Assembly: GCA_963816545.1 (NCBI GenBank)
Contig: CAWFLE010000003.1
Coordinates: 62,001 to 126,000, forward strand
Direction: 5' to 3'
Source of the DNA: Albimonas sp963816545
GTDB taxonomy: Bacteria > Pseudomonadota > Alphaproteobacteria > Rhodobacterales > Rhodobacteraceae
DNA length: 64,000 nucleotides
This document shows positions 1 to 8,485 of the stretch, one piece after another. Numbering within the stretch: the first letter of the stretch is position 1; the number at the start of each line of letters is the position of its first letter. A program made the translations under genes and the position numbers. The notes under the pieces were generated by a model, which did not search any database, was not told the origin of the DNA, and saw nothing but the letters and a program-made list of their open reading frames with translations.

Positions 1-26
1 CCCGCCCCCCGGCCCTTCCTCCCCCC

Positions 27-920
27 ATGCATACCGAGCGCTTCGCCCCCTCCCCCAACGGCCTTCTGCATCTGGGCCACGCCTTCTCGGCCCTGACCGC
101 CTCCGACGCCGCCCGCGAGGTCCGCGGCCGCTTCCTCCTGCGCATCGAGGACATCGACCGGACCCGCGCCCGACCGGAATACGAGGCCGCCATCCACGAG
201 GACCTCCGCTGGCTCGGCCTCTCCTGGCCCGAGCCGGTCCTGCGCCAGTCCAACCGCTTCCCCGCCTACCGCGCCGCCCTCCACTCGCTAAGCGCCCGCG
301 GCCTCCTCTACCCCTGCGCCTGCACCCGCCGGGACATCGCCGCCGCCCTCGACGCCCCGCAGGAGGGCGCCCACGGGCCCGAGGGCCCCGACGGCTTCCC
401 CTACCCCGGAACCTGCCGCGAGGCGCCGCCGGACCCGAGCCTCCCAGCCGCCCTGCGCCTAGACATGCGGGCCGCGATCCGCGCCCTCGGCGGCCCCGCC
501 GCCATCCGCGCCCTGAGTTTCGAGGAGCTGGACGAAGGTCCGAACGGCGAGACCGGCCTCCAGCGCCTCTCCCCCGACTGGCTGGTCGGGACCTGCGGCG
601 ACGTGATCCTCGCCCGCAAGGACATCGAGACGAGCTACCACCTCTCGGTCGTGGTGGACGACGCCCACCAGGAGGTCAGCCACGTGACCCGCGGGCGGGA
701 CCTGTTCTCCGCCACGCCGCTCCAGCGCCTCCTCCAGGCGCTGCTCGGCCTGCCGACGCCCCGCTACCGCCACCACCGCCTGATCCGGGACGCCTCCGGC
801 CGCCGCCTCGCCAAGCGGGACCGGGACGCCGGCATCCGCGAGCTGCGGGAAGAAGGCGTCACTCCGGCGCAGATCCGCGCGCGTCTCGGGCTGCGTCCGC
901 CGCCAGCACCCGCCGGATGA
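27..920 (+). CDS. gluQ: Glutamyl-Q tRNA(Asp) synthetase
   Basis: Predicted to charge glutamate onto the queuosine of tRNA(Asp), a modification made by a truncated glutamyl-tRNA synthetase paralogue lacking the anticodon-binding domain. The 297-aa length fits GluQ rather than full-length GltX. The N-terminus RFAPSPNG is followed by the class I signature HLGH. A zinc-site-like set of cysteines is visible (YPCACTRRD, then YPGTCR). The KMSKS region is reduced to GRRLAKRD near residue 257, as usual for GluQ. The 3' end runs 62 bp into the oppositely oriented AbrB-type gene. Confidence 0.93.
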   Translation: MHTERFAPSPNGLLHLGHAFSALTASDAAREVRGRFLLRIEDIDRTRARPEYEAAIHEDLRWLGLSWPEPVLRQSNRFPAYRAALHSLSARGLLYPCACTRRDIAAALDAPQEGAHGPEGPDGFPYPGTCREAPPDPSLPAALRLDMRAAIRALGGPAAIRALSFEELDEGPNGETGLQRLSPDWLVGTCGDVILARKDIETSYHLSVVVDDAHQEVSHVTRGRDLFSATPLQRLLQALLGLPTPRYRHHRLIRDASGRRLAKRDRDAGIRELREEGVTPAQIRARLGLRPPPAPAG

Positions 921-1983
921 TCCCCGCCATCAGCGGCAGGGCGAACAGCACCGCGAAGATCCGCGCCATGTGATGGGTGGCGACGAAGGCCGGGTCCGCG
1001 TCGATGGCGAGCGCGATGAGGCTCATCTCCGCAACCCCTCCGGGCGCGAAGGCCAGCAGCGCGGCGAAGAGGTCGATCCCGAGGATCCATTCCGCCAGCA
1101 GCGCGAACACCCCCGAGAGCGCCATCAGGATGATGGTCCCGAGGATCGTCCACCCCGCCGTCTGCGCGAAGAACCTCGCCGGCACCCCGTGGAAGCGCGT
1201 GCCGATGGAGGAGCCGGCCACCAGCAGCGACAGCTCCACCAGCCAGCCCGGCAGCCCGCCCTCCACCACGCCCGCGAGCCTCAGCCCCGCGCTCGCCAGC
1301 AGCGGCCCGAGGAGGTAGGGGGCAGGCGCCCCCAGCCGCCGGAACAGGAACACCGAGGGAAACCCGACCGCCGCCAGCAGCGCGAAATCGGCGGCGGAGA
1401 TCAGCGTCTCCCCCTGCGCCATGGTCCCCTCCGGCTGCGGCAGGCCCAGCCAGCCGAAGGCGATGGCCGGCGCCGCCGCCACCACCAGCGCCACCCGCAG
1501 CGCGTGGTAGAGCGCGACCCGCCGCTCGTCCGTCCCCATCTCTCCGGCGAAGATCGCGACCGCCGTCAGCCCGCCGGGCATGGAGATCAGCAGCGAGGTC
1601 CCCCCGTCCATGGAGGAGAACCGCCGGAAAACCGCGAAGCACGCCGCCGCCCCGACCGGCACGTAGAGCACCGCGAGGGCCAGCGTCAGGGGCCAGCGCG
1701 CCAGCTCCGCCGCGCCGACGAAGGAGAAGCTCTCCCCCAGGAACAGGCCGATCACCGACAGGAACGCCATGCGGAACCACACCGGCACGTCGATGGGCGC
1801 GCCCGCGAAACTCGCGGCCATGCAGAGGAACAGCGAGCCCAGCATCCAGGCGAGCGGGACGCCCATGCGCTCCGCCGCGAAACCGCCCACGGCGCCGACC
1901 GCGAGCCCCAGCGCCAGCCGCCCGAGGTTGCGCCTCGTGAGACGCTGCGCCCAGACCTCGCGCGCCGTGGCGGGTTCGCTCAT
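859..1983 (-). CDS. AbrB family membrane protein
   Basis: A 374-aa polytopic inner-membrane protein resembling the AbrB/ammonia-monooxygenase-annotated transporter family. It has two similar halves of hydrophobic helices. The first begins near residue 20 with GxxxGGF and an LGSLF segment, and the SMPGGLTA motif near residue 135 is repeated as APGGVAEMSL in the second half, which is typical of the family. The substrate is unknown. The start codon overlaps the hisI stop (ATGA), suggesting translational coupling. The 3' end overlaps convergent gluQ by 62 bp. Confidence 0.85.
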   Translation of the reverse strand: MSEPATAREVWAQRLTRRNLGRLALGLAVGAVGGFAAERMGVPLAWMLGSLFLCMAASFAGAPIDVPVWFRMAFLSVIGLFLGESFSFVGAAELARWPLTLALAVLYVPVGAAACFAVFRRFSSMDGGTSLLISMPGGLTAVAIFAGEMGTDERRVALYHALRVALVVAAAPAIAFGWLGLPQPEGTMAQGETLISAADFALLAAVGFPSVFLFRRLGAPAPYLLGPLLASAGLRLAGVVEGGLPGWLVELSLLVAGSSIGTRFHGVPARFFAQTAGWTILGTIILMALSGVFALLAEWILGIDLFAALLAFAPGGVAEMSLIALAIDADPAFVATHHMARIFAVLFALPLMAGIIRRVLAADAARDARGSAPE

Positions 1984-2354
1984 GGGAGGGGCGCCATGAT
2001 CTCGCGCTCGGCGCCGTCCTGGACGGCGGTGTAGAAGCAGCTCCGCCGGTTGGTGTGGCAGGCGGGGCCGGTCTGGTCCACGATCAGCAGCAGGCAGTCC
2101 CGGTCGCAGTCCACCCGCAGCTCCACCAGCTGCTGGACATGGCCCGAGGTGTCGCCCTTGCGCCAGAGTTCGCCGCGGGAGCGGGACCAGTAGACCACGC
2201 GGCCGGTGGCGAGGGTCTCGCGGACCGAGGCCTCGTTCATCCAGGCCATCATCAGCACCGCCCCGTCGCCCGCATCCTGCGCGATGGCGGGGATCAGGCC
2301 GCGCTCGTCAAATGTGAGCGAGGCGGGGTCGAACTGGGGGTCGGTCACGGGCAT
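1980..2354 (-). CDS. hisI: Phosphoribosyl-AMP cyclohydrolase
   Basis: Opens the adenine ring of phosphoribosyl-AMP in histidine biosynthesis. At 124 aa it is the stand-alone HisI domain without a fused HisE. Visible family motifs are LMMAWMN, a YWSRSRGELWRKG stretch, the metal-site DCDRDCLLL segment and CHTNRRSCFY near the C-terminus. It is divergent from the IscU-like gene and its stop overlaps the start of the AbrB-type gene. Confidence 0.95.
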   Translation of the reverse strand: MPVTDPQFDPASLTFDERGLIPAIAQDAGDGAVLMMAWMNEASVRETLATGRVVYWSRSRGELWRKGDTSGHVQQLVELRVDCDRDCLLLIVDQTGPACHTNRRSCFYTAVQDGAEREIMAPLP

Positions 2355-2376
2355 CCTCCGGGAAACGCGCCCGCCT

Positions 2377-2404
2377 TTTACACGAGGGCGGGCTCGCCTA
2401 TCTA
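2377..2404 (+). promoter_or_regulatory. Sigma70-type promoter for the IscU-like gene
   Basis: A TTTACA -35 box at 2377-2382, a 16-bp spacer and a TATCTA -10 box at 2399-2404 lie 35 bp before the ATG at 2440. The -10 is identical to that proposed for rpmG. Confidence 0.55.
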
Positions 2405-2439
2405 GGGGCGGAGGCGCCGCGCCGCCGAAGGAGACCGCA

Positions 2440-2889
2440 ATGACAGACGTCGCCGCCGAGCAGGACCTGATCGGGCTTTATTCCAGGCGCATCCTCGCGC
2501 TCGCCGCCGATATTCCACATGTGGGGCGGCTGGAGGCGCCGCAGGCGAGCGTGCGCAAGCGCTCGCCGCTATGCGGGAGCACGGTGACGGTGGACCTGAC
2601 GCTTCAGGACGGGCGGATCGCGTCGTTCGCGCAGGACGTGAAGGCCTGCGCCCTGGGTCAGGCCTCGGCCTCGGTGCTGGGGGCGCAGGCGGTCGGGCGC
2701 TCGCGCGAGGAGATCGAGCGGGCGCGGGACCAGCTGAAGGCGATGCTCAAGAGCGGGGGCGACGTGCCGGAGGCGCCGTTCGGGGCCTACGAGGCGCTGG
2801 TTCCGGCGAAGGACTACAAGAACCGCCACGCCTCGATCCTGCTGGCGCTGGAGGCGACGGCGGAGGCGATGAAGGAGGCGGGAGCCTAG
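2440..2889 (+). CDS. IscU/NifU-like scaffold protein lacking the third cysteine
   Basis: A 149-aa protein of the iron-sulfur scaffold fold. The ATG at 2440 is chosen because it follows AAGGAG and a good promoter. Two cysteines match IscU ligand positions (C45 in PLCGS, C70 in KACALGQAS). The IscU HCSILA motif is RHASILLA here, so the histidine (H130) is kept but the third cysteine is Ala131, and the usual CGD has become CGS. It may bind a cluster differently or serve another role. The divergent neighbour is hisI. The stop lies in a GGAGCC-TA-GGCTCC palindrome (2881-2894) that could terminate transcription. Confidence 0.75.
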   Translation: MTDVAAEQDLIGLYSRRILALAADIPHVGRLEAPQASVRKRSPLCGSTVTVDLTLQDGRIASFAQDVKACALGQASASVLGAQAVGRSREEIERARDQLKAMLKSGGDVPEAPFGAYEALVPAKDYKNRHASILLALEATAEAMKEAGA

Positions 2890-2904
2890 GCTCCGGCCGG
2901 GTTC

Positions 2905-3030
2905 TCCCGCCCGTCGGCTTCGGGCTGGCGCCCTCGCCTCCCGTTGGGCCGGGCAGCGGCGCGGAGGCCTCGCCTGCGGTGGAGCTGGCGCCCGCCGCGG
3001 GTTGCAGGCGAAGGGGCCTCTGGCCGCGCC
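2905..3030 (+). repeat. Dispersed intergenic repeat, copy A
   Basis: Shares long words with the reverse complement of 61106-61232, including CCCGCCCGTCGGCTTCGG, TCGCCTCCCGTTGGGCCGGG, GCGGCGCGGAGG and GCGCCCGCCGCGG in the same order, with small indels between them. Confidence 0.75.
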
Positions 3031-3073
3031 CGCGAGCTTCGGGTTTTGCGTGAACCGGCGGGCGCGTTGCGGT

Positions 3074-3088
3074 GTTTCGCAGCGAAAC
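3074..3088. repeat. GTTTCGCAGCGAAAC palindrome, copy 1
   Basis: Inverted repeat with 7-bp arms around one base, identical to 54361-54375. Both copies are intergenic and are followed by one variable base and GGC. Confidence 0.7.
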
Positions 3089-3159
3089 GGGCGCCGCCTC
3101 CGGTTTCTCCCTTCGCTCCGGCACGGGCGGCCTCCACCACGGCGAGCCTCCGCCTGCAA

Positions 3160-3209
3160 CGCGCCGCGGGCGGGCGCGTCGCCATGGGCGCGACGGTCGG
3201 CGCGGCGCC
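3160..3209 (+). repeat. ~50-bp core repeat, copy 1
   Basis: Begins CGCGCCGCGGGCG and ends GGCGCGACGG-TCGGCGCGGCGCC, matching 32649-32698, 32764-32814 and, inverted, 8318-8366. Confidence 0.65.
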
Positions 3210-3213
3210 TCGG

Positions 3214-3672
3214 TCAGCCGAGGTCGCGGCGCATGGTGGCCATGCCGTTGCGGCGGGCGAGCTCCTCGTAGCCGGCCTTCTCGTAGACCGTCAGGGCAGG
3301 CTCGTTGTCCGTCTCCACCTTCAGCGTGATCGTCAGGGCGCCGAGGTCTCGGGCGGCCTGTTCGGCGATCTCGGCCAGGCGGTGGCCGGCGCCGCCCCGG
3401 GCGGCGGGCTCGATGAAGACGTAGGTGAGGTGGCGCACCTCCGGCCCGACGCCGACGCGCAGGGCGAAGAAGCCGACCTCGCGGTCCTGGCCGTCCACGA
3501 GATAGAAGGAGGCGTCGTCCGGTTCGTTGAGCCACTTCTCCTGCCATTCCAGCGGGTCGAACGGGTGCTTGGCGTTGGGGTTCACCAGCGCGAGGTCGGC
3601 GTCGTCGTGCAGGAGGCGCGCCAGCGGCTCCGGGTCGAAAGGGGCGTTCGGGCGGACGGTCAGCTCGGACAT
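3214..3672 (-). CDS. GNAT family N-acetyltransferase
   Basis: A 152-aa protein with the GNAT fold: an acceptor region, the acetyl-CoA loop around AARGGAGHRLAE (near residue 90) in place of a strict RGxGxG, and a C-terminal NEPALTVYEKAGYE segment typical of the family. The substrate cannot be inferred. It is a monocistronic gene flanked by GC-rich spacers. Confidence 0.8.
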   Translation of the reverse strand: MSELTVRPNAPFDPEPLARLLHDDADLALVNPNAKHPFDPLEWQEKWLNEPDDASFYLVDGQDREVGFFALRVGVGPEVRHLTYVFIEPAARGGAGHRLAEIAEQAARDLGALTITLKVETDNEPALTVYEKAGYEELARRNGMATMRRDLG

Positions 3673-3920
3673 CCGGGGCTCTCCGTTGGGTTGCGATCGC
3701 TGGCCGGCGAGGTGGCACGATCACGCCGCGGCTTCAACCGTCGCGGAGGTGACGTTTCGTCATCCGGATGAAAAAGCCGCCGCAGCCCGGTGGGGCGCGG
3801 CGGCAGTCGTGCGGTTCCGGGCCGGAGATCGCCGCCCGCAGGCAGGCAGGGGGCGGCGGGACGGGGCCGGACGAGGGGACCGGCCAGTCCGGACATCTCC
3901 GCGGACGTCCGCAGGCGAAC

Positions 3921-4040
3921 TCAGAGCAGGGCGGTGACGGAGAAGCCGGCCGCGATCATCATGCACAGGACGGCGAGGCCGAGCGCATCCTCGAGCGCAG
4001 AGGCGGGGGCCGAGGCGGTCAGGCGGGCGATGGTCTTCAT
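3921..4040 (-). CDS. 39-aa single-span membrane peptide
   Basis: A short gene supported by an AAGGAGC ribosome-binding site 8 nt before the ATG at 4040 and a coherent protein: a basic start (MKTIARLT), a short polar stretch with LEDAL, then one hydrophobic helix (GLAVLCMMIAAGFSVTALL) to the stop. It probably sits in the inner membrane. It lies 116 nt downstream of recG on the same strand, separated by a cluster of AGGAGAAC direct repeats. The function is not recognised. Confidence 0.6.
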   Translation of the reverse strand: MKTIARLTASAPASALEDALGLAVLCMMIAAGFSVTALL

Positions 4041-4108
4041 GTTCCGGGCTCCTTCCGTCTTTGTTCCTCGGATGTTCCCTCGATTCTCCGAGTCGAGTCA
4101 AGAACGTT

Positions 4109-4148
4109 AGGAGAACATTAAGAGATCGGAGGAGAACGTGAGGAGAAT
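4109..4148. repeat. AGGAGAAC direct repeats
   Basis: Three copies of an octamer: AGGAGAAC at 4109-4116 and 4130-4137, and AGGAGAAT at 4141-4148, between the recG stop and the small membrane peptide gene. Confidence 0.5.
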
Positions 4149-4156
4149 CAGGCGCT

Positions 4157-6239
4157 TCAGCCGACCTTGAGCAGGCGGATCGCCTCGTCGGCCTCCATGA
4201 GCCAGAGGAGGGTGCGGACGGCCTCGCCGCGGGGCGTGTGCAGGTCGGGGTCCTGGGAGAGGAGGAGGCGGGCGTCGTCGCGGGCGGCGGCCATAAGGTC
4301 CTGGTGGAGGTCCAGGTCGGCGATGCGGAAGTCGGGGAGGCCGGACTGGCGGGTGCCGAGCACGTCGCCGGCGCCGCGGAGGCGGAGGTCCTCCTCGGCG
4401 ATGCGGAAGCCGTCCTCGGTCTCGCGCAGGATGGAGAGGCGGGCGGCGGCGGTCTCGCCCAATGGCGGGTCGTACATCAGGAGGCAGGTGGAGGCCTCGG
4501 CCCCCCGGCCCACCCGGCCGCGGAGCTGGTGGAGCTGGGCGAGGCCGAAGCTGTCGGCATGCTCTATCACCATGATCGAGGCGTTGGGGATGTTGACGCC
4601 GACCTCGATCACCGTGGTGGCGACGAGGAGGCGCGCCTCGCCGGAGGCGAAGGCGGCCATGGCGGCGTCCTTGTCGGCGGGGGGCATCTGGCCGTGGACC
4701 AGCGCCACCCGGGGGCCGAGGGCGTGGCGGAGGGTGCGGAAGCGCTCCTCGGCGGCGGTGAGGTCCGAGGTCTCGGATTCCTCGACCATGGGGCAGACCC
4801 AGTAGGCTTGGCGGCCCTCGTCCATGGCGCGGGCGAGGCGGGCGACGACCTCGTCGTAGCGGCCCGACGAGACGAGGGCGGTGGCCACAGGCTTTCGGCC
4901 GGGGGGTTTTTCGTCGAGGAGGGAGACGTCCATGTCGCCGTAGCTGGCGAGCGCGAGGGAGCGGGGGATCGGCGTCGCGGTCATCACCAGCACGTCGGGG
5001 CGCAGGCCCTTGGCCGAGAGGTCCATGCGCTGGCGGACGCCGAAGCGGTGCTGCTCGTCGATCACGGCGAGGCGAAGGTCTCGGAATTCGACGTCGGCGG
5101 AGAAGAGGGCGTGGGTGCCGAGGATCACCTGCGCCTCGCCCGAGGCGATGGCGGCGAGCTTGTCTCCGCGGGCCTGGCCCTTGTCTCGACCGGTGAGGAG
5201 GACCGGCGTGACGCCGGCGGCCTCCAGCAGGGGGGAGAGGGATTCGAGGTGCTGGCGGGCGAGGATCTCGGTCGGGGCCATCAGGGCGCCCTGCCCGCCG
5301 GCCTCGGCGGCGATCAGGAGGGCGGCGAGCGCCACGAGCGTCTTGCCGGAGCCGACATCGCCCTGGAGGAGGCGGTTCATGCGGAACTCGCGACGCCATG
5401 TCCTTGGCGATGTCCGCCATGGCGCGGGTCTGGGCGCCGGTGGGGGAGAAGGGGAGGGTCTGGCGGACGCGGGACCAGAGTCGGCCCGTGCCGCGGGTGG
5501 GGCGGCCCTTGCCGCGGCGCTGACGTTCGCGGGCGAGGGCCAGGGTCATCTGGTGGGCGAGGAGCTCGTCATAGGCGAGGCGCTCGCGGGCGGGGGCGCG
5601 GGGGGAGAGGCCGGACTGGTCGGAGGGCTGGTGCAGCAGGTCCAGCGCGCCGCGCCAGCCGGGCCATTTGCGGACGGACTTGAGGGAGGGCTCGATCCAC
5701 TCGGGCAGGTCGGGGGCGGCCGTCAGCGCCGAGGCGGCGGCTTTCGCCAGCAGGCGTTGGCCGAGGCCCTCGGTGGTGGGGTAGACGGATTCGTAGTCCG
5801 GCAGCTCCTGCGCCTCCTCCTCGGTGAGGACGTGGTCGGGGTGGGGCATCTGGCGAACGCCCTCCCAGGTCTCGACCTTGCCGGAGACGATGCGCGTCTC
5901 GCCCTCGGGGAGGAGCTTGCGGAGCCAACCCTCCTTGGCGCGGAAGAAGACGAGGAAGAAGCCGGGGCCCTCGTCCTCCACCGCCACGCGGTAGGCCCGG
6001 GAATGGGGGCGGTGCTGGCCGATGCGGATGCGGACGGTGGCGACCTCGCCGTCGGGGACGCCGATCAGGTTGGGGCGGAGGCGGCGGTCGGTCAGGCGCA
6101 GGGGGGCGTGGAAGGCGACGTCGCGGACGCGGTGGAGGTCCAGCTTCTCCATGAGCTTCGCGGTCTTGGGGCCGACGCCGTCCAGCGTCTCGAGCCCTGC
6201 GAAGAGGGGGAACAGAATCTCGGGGCGACCTCGCGACAT
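4157..6239 (-). CDS. recG: ATP-dependent DNA helicase RecG (frameshifted)
   Basis: Branch-migration helicase that remodels stalled forks and Holliday junctions. The N-terminal wedge/OB part reads from the ATG at 6239 (MSRGRPEILFPLF; helix-hairpin LDGVGPKTAKLME). The helicase part starts near 5380 with MNRLLQGDVGSGKT (Walker A), then DEQHRFG (motif II), TATPIPRSLAL and the second RecA domain QLRGRVGR. The frame changes near 5385-5395, between the DIAKDMA and REFRMNRLL regions. Both halves are otherwise full and conserved, so a base-calling indel is the simplest explanation. Confidence 0.9.
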
Positions 6240-6333
6240 GGGCGGGACCATGCGGCGCCGCGGGGCGGAGGGAAAGCGGGCGCGAACGGGGTCCTGCGAC
6301 GGCGGCCATGAAGCGCACCCCTCCGGCGGGAGC

Positions 6334-6400
6334 GCAAGCGGCCTTGCCCGCGCATGGCGCGGGCGCGGAGGCATGGCCTCCGCGCGCGTCTTCGACGCGC
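6334..6400. repeat. Array of abutting hairpins in the recG/EamA divergent spacer
   Basis: Perfect stem-loops follow each other without gaps: GCCCGCGC-ATG-GCGCGGGC (6346-6364), GCGGAGGC-ATG-GCCTCCGC (6365-6383) and GCGCGTC-TTC-GACGCGC (6384-6400). A smaller GCAAG-CGGC-CTTGC stem at 6334-6347 precedes them. Each main loop is three bases. Confidence 0.7.
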
Positions 6401-6526
6401 AAGGCCGCGCCGGCCGGGCTCCGGGCCGCGGCGCATCCTCGGGGAAAGGCGCGCGGGCGGCACATGGCGCTTGACCGGCGCGCGGGCCCGCAGGAGAGAG
6501 GACGCGAGGAAACGTCCGGGGACCTT

Positions 6527-7489
6527 ATGACCCTTCCGCTCACCCCGCAGGCGAGCTTCGCGCTCAACCTGCGCGGCGCAGGCTTCATGGCCGTCGCCAT
6601 GGCCGGCTTCGCCTGCAACGACACGCTAATGAAGCTGATCGCGCCGGAGATCGGGCTCTACCAGGCGATCCTGGTGCGCGGGATCTTCGCGACCGCGCTG
6701 GTCGGGCTTCTGGTCTGGCGCTACGGGGCGCTGCGGCGGATGCCGCCGCGCAGGGACCTGCCTTGGCTCGCGGTCCGCTCGGCGGCGGAGGTGGCGGGGG
6801 CGCTCTTCTACCTCACGGCGCTGTTCCACATGCCGATCGGCAACGTCTCGGCGATCATGCAGACCACGCCGCTGGTGCTGACCATGACCGGGGCGCTGTT
6901 CCTGGGCGAGACGGTCGGCTGGCGGCGGTGGGCCGCCATCCTCGCGGGCTTCGCCGGGGTCATGCTGATCGTGCGGCCCGGAGGCGCGGGGTTCGACGCG
7001 CATGCCTACTACGCCTTCGCCTCGATGCTCTGCGTCACCGTGCGCGACGTGGCTACGCGGAAGATGAGCGGCGAGACCAACTCGCTGCTCATCACCCTGA
7101 CCACCACCGTCGCGGTGGGGGGCATGGGCGGCGTGGGCGCGGCGCTGGGGGAATGGACGCCGATGGAGACCTGGCACTGGGTCGGCATGATCGCGGGGGC
7201 GGGGCTGCTGTTCACCGGCTATTTCTGCGGCGTGGTGGCGGTCAGGACCGGCGAGATCGGCTTCACCTCGCCCTTCCGCTATACGGTGCTGGTGTGGACC
7301 ATGCTCGCGGGCCTGCTGGTGTTCGACGAGACGCCGGACGGGCTGACGCTGGTGGGCGCGGCGGTGATCGTGGCGGCCGGGCTCTACGCCTTCTGGCGGG
7401 AACGGAGGCTCGCCATGGGGGCGGAGGCGGCGCTGATCGTGGACACGGCCGCGAGCGTCACGCAGAACGCCCCGCAGATCGACCGCTGA
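6527..7489 (+). CDS. EamA/DMT family transporter
   Basis: A 320-aa inner-membrane protein with about ten hydrophobic helices in two EamA repeats, similar to the drug/metabolite exporter superfamily (PEP/RhaT-like). The GNVSAIMQTTPL segment after helix 4 and the second-repeat TGEIGFTSPFRYT are characteristic. The start at 6527 is preferred over upstream in-frame ATGs because the hydrophobic repeat begins about 15 residues later and the upstream part reads through the hairpin array. It is followed after 12 nt by the phosphodiesterase gene, probably one operon. Confidence 0.85.
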   Translation: MTLPLTPQASFALNLRGAGFMAVAMAGFACNDTLMKLIAPEIGLYQAILVRGIFATALVGLLVWRYGALRRMPPRRDLPWLAVRSAAEVAGALFYLTALFHMPIGNVSAIMQTTPLVLTMTGALFLGETVGWRRWAAILAGFAGVMLIVRPGGAGFDAHAYYAFASMLCVTVRDVATRKMSGETNSLLITLTTTVAVGGMGGVGAALGEWTPMETWHWVGMIAGAGLLFTGYFCGVVAVRTGEIGFTSPFRYTVLVWTMLAGLLVFDETPDGLTLVGAAVIVAAGLYAFWRERRLAMGAEAALIVDTAASVTQNAPQIDR

Positions 7490-7501
7490 CAGGGGGAGTC
7501 G

Positions 7502-8302
7502 ATGCGGATCGCGCAGATCACCGACAGCCATTGCCGCGCCGAGGGCGAGCTGTGGAAGGGCCTCGTGGACATGGCCGAGCGGCTGGAGCGGGCGGTGGCG
7601 AAGCTCAACCGCATCGGGCCGGACCTGGTGGTGCACAGCGGCGACGTGGCGGATACGGGCGAGGCCGCGCAATACGCCGTGGCGCAGGAGATCCTGTCGG
7701 GGCTGAAGGCGCCCCTGCGGCTGATCCCCGGCAACCATGACCTGCGCGGGCTGATGCGGGCGCACTTTCCCGACGGCGTGCCCGGGGGCGAGGGGTTCCT
7801 GCACTTCGCCGAGGAGGCGGAGGGGCTGCAGATCCTCGGCCTCGACACCGTGGCCGAGCATGAGACCGCGGGTATGTTCTGCGCCGGGCGCGCCGCCTGG
7901 CTGCGCGACCGGCTGGCGGGCGACCGACCGACGCTGATCTTCGCGCATCACCCGCCCTGCCCGATGGGCCTGCCCTTCATGGACCGCTTCGTGTTCCGCG
8001 GGACCGAGCTTGTGGCCGAGGCGGTGCAGGGCCGCCCGGTCCTGCGCATCGCGACGGGCCATGTCCACGCGGCCGCCGAGCGGCACTGGGCGGGGACGCT
8101 GGTGACGGCGTGCCCCGCCACGGGCGTGCAGATCCCGCCCGAGCGGGCGATGCAGCCCCCGGGCTTCGTGCTGGAGCCGCCCGCCATCCGCCTGCACGAC
8201 TGGTCGGCGGAGACGGGGCTGACGGTGAAGACGATCCCGGTGGAGGACTTCCCCTTCCACCCGTTCGAGACCGATCCGAACGCGGACTTCAACCGGTCCT
8301 GA
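7502..8302 (+). CDS. CpdA-like metallophosphoesterase
   Basis: A 266-aa calcineurin-like phosphoesterase. The metal-site motifs appear in order: TDSH (D-x-H, residues 7-9), GDVAD near 42, GNHD near 78, FAHHPP near 156 and GHVH near 187. This matches the class III cyclic-nucleotide phosphodiesterase (CpdA) group, so cAMP hydrolysis is the likeliest reaction, though related enzymes act on other phosphodiesters. A GGGGGAGTCG ribosome-binding site precedes the ATG. It is co-directional with the EamA transporter. Confidence 0.82.
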   Translation: MRIAQITDSHCRAEGELWKGLVDMAERLERAVAKLNRIGPDLVVHSGDVADTGEAAQYAVAQEILSGLKAPLRLIPGNHDLRGLMRAHFPDGVPGGEGFLHFAEEAEGLQILGLDTVAEHETAGMFCAGRAAWLRDRLAGDRPTLIFAHHPPCPMGLPFMDRFVFRGTELVAEAVQGRPVLRIATGHVHAAAERHWAGTLVTACPATGVQIPPERAMQPPGFVLEPPAIRLHDWSAETGLTVKTIPVEDFPFHPFETDPNADFNRS

Positions 8303-8317
8303 GCGCGAACCTCCGAA

Positions 8318-8366
8318 GGCGCCGCGCGTCGGTCCCGCCTCTGGGACACGCTCCGCCCGCGGCGCG
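8318..8366 (-). repeat. ~50-bp core repeat, copy 2 (inverted)
   Basis: Begins GGCGCCGCGC and ends CGCCCGCGGCGCG on the + strand, the reverse complement of the core repeat at 3160, 32649 and 32764. Confidence 0.6.
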
Positions 8367-8485
8367 TTGCCGGCGGCCCGCCATTGGCGACCGTCGCCGG
8401 AGGCGGGCCGCCCGCCATGCGCCGCGGTCGGGACCGTCCCAAGGGGCGGAACAGCCGGCGCGGCGCCCTCGGAGACCGGGCGGCG

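Larger units (their letters stand above)
2890..3213. other. GC-rich intergenic region with repeats
   Basis: No convincing gene in 324 bp; the open frames are compositional. It holds one copy of a ~125-bp repeat shared with 61.1 kb, the GTTTCGCAGCGAAAC palindrome, and one copy of a ~50-bp core repeat also found at 8.3 and 32.7 kb. Confidence 0.7.

Noticed and set aside
2890..3213. An insertion sequence or prophage remnant
   Set aside because: No transposase or integrase fragment nor target duplication was visible here or elsewhere in the window; only small repeats.
4157..6239. Programmed frameshifting as the reason for split recG, potG, ilvB and others
   Set aside because: No shared slippery heptamer or downstream structure, different positions in unrelated genes, and both +1 and -1 changes; base-calling indels explain it better.
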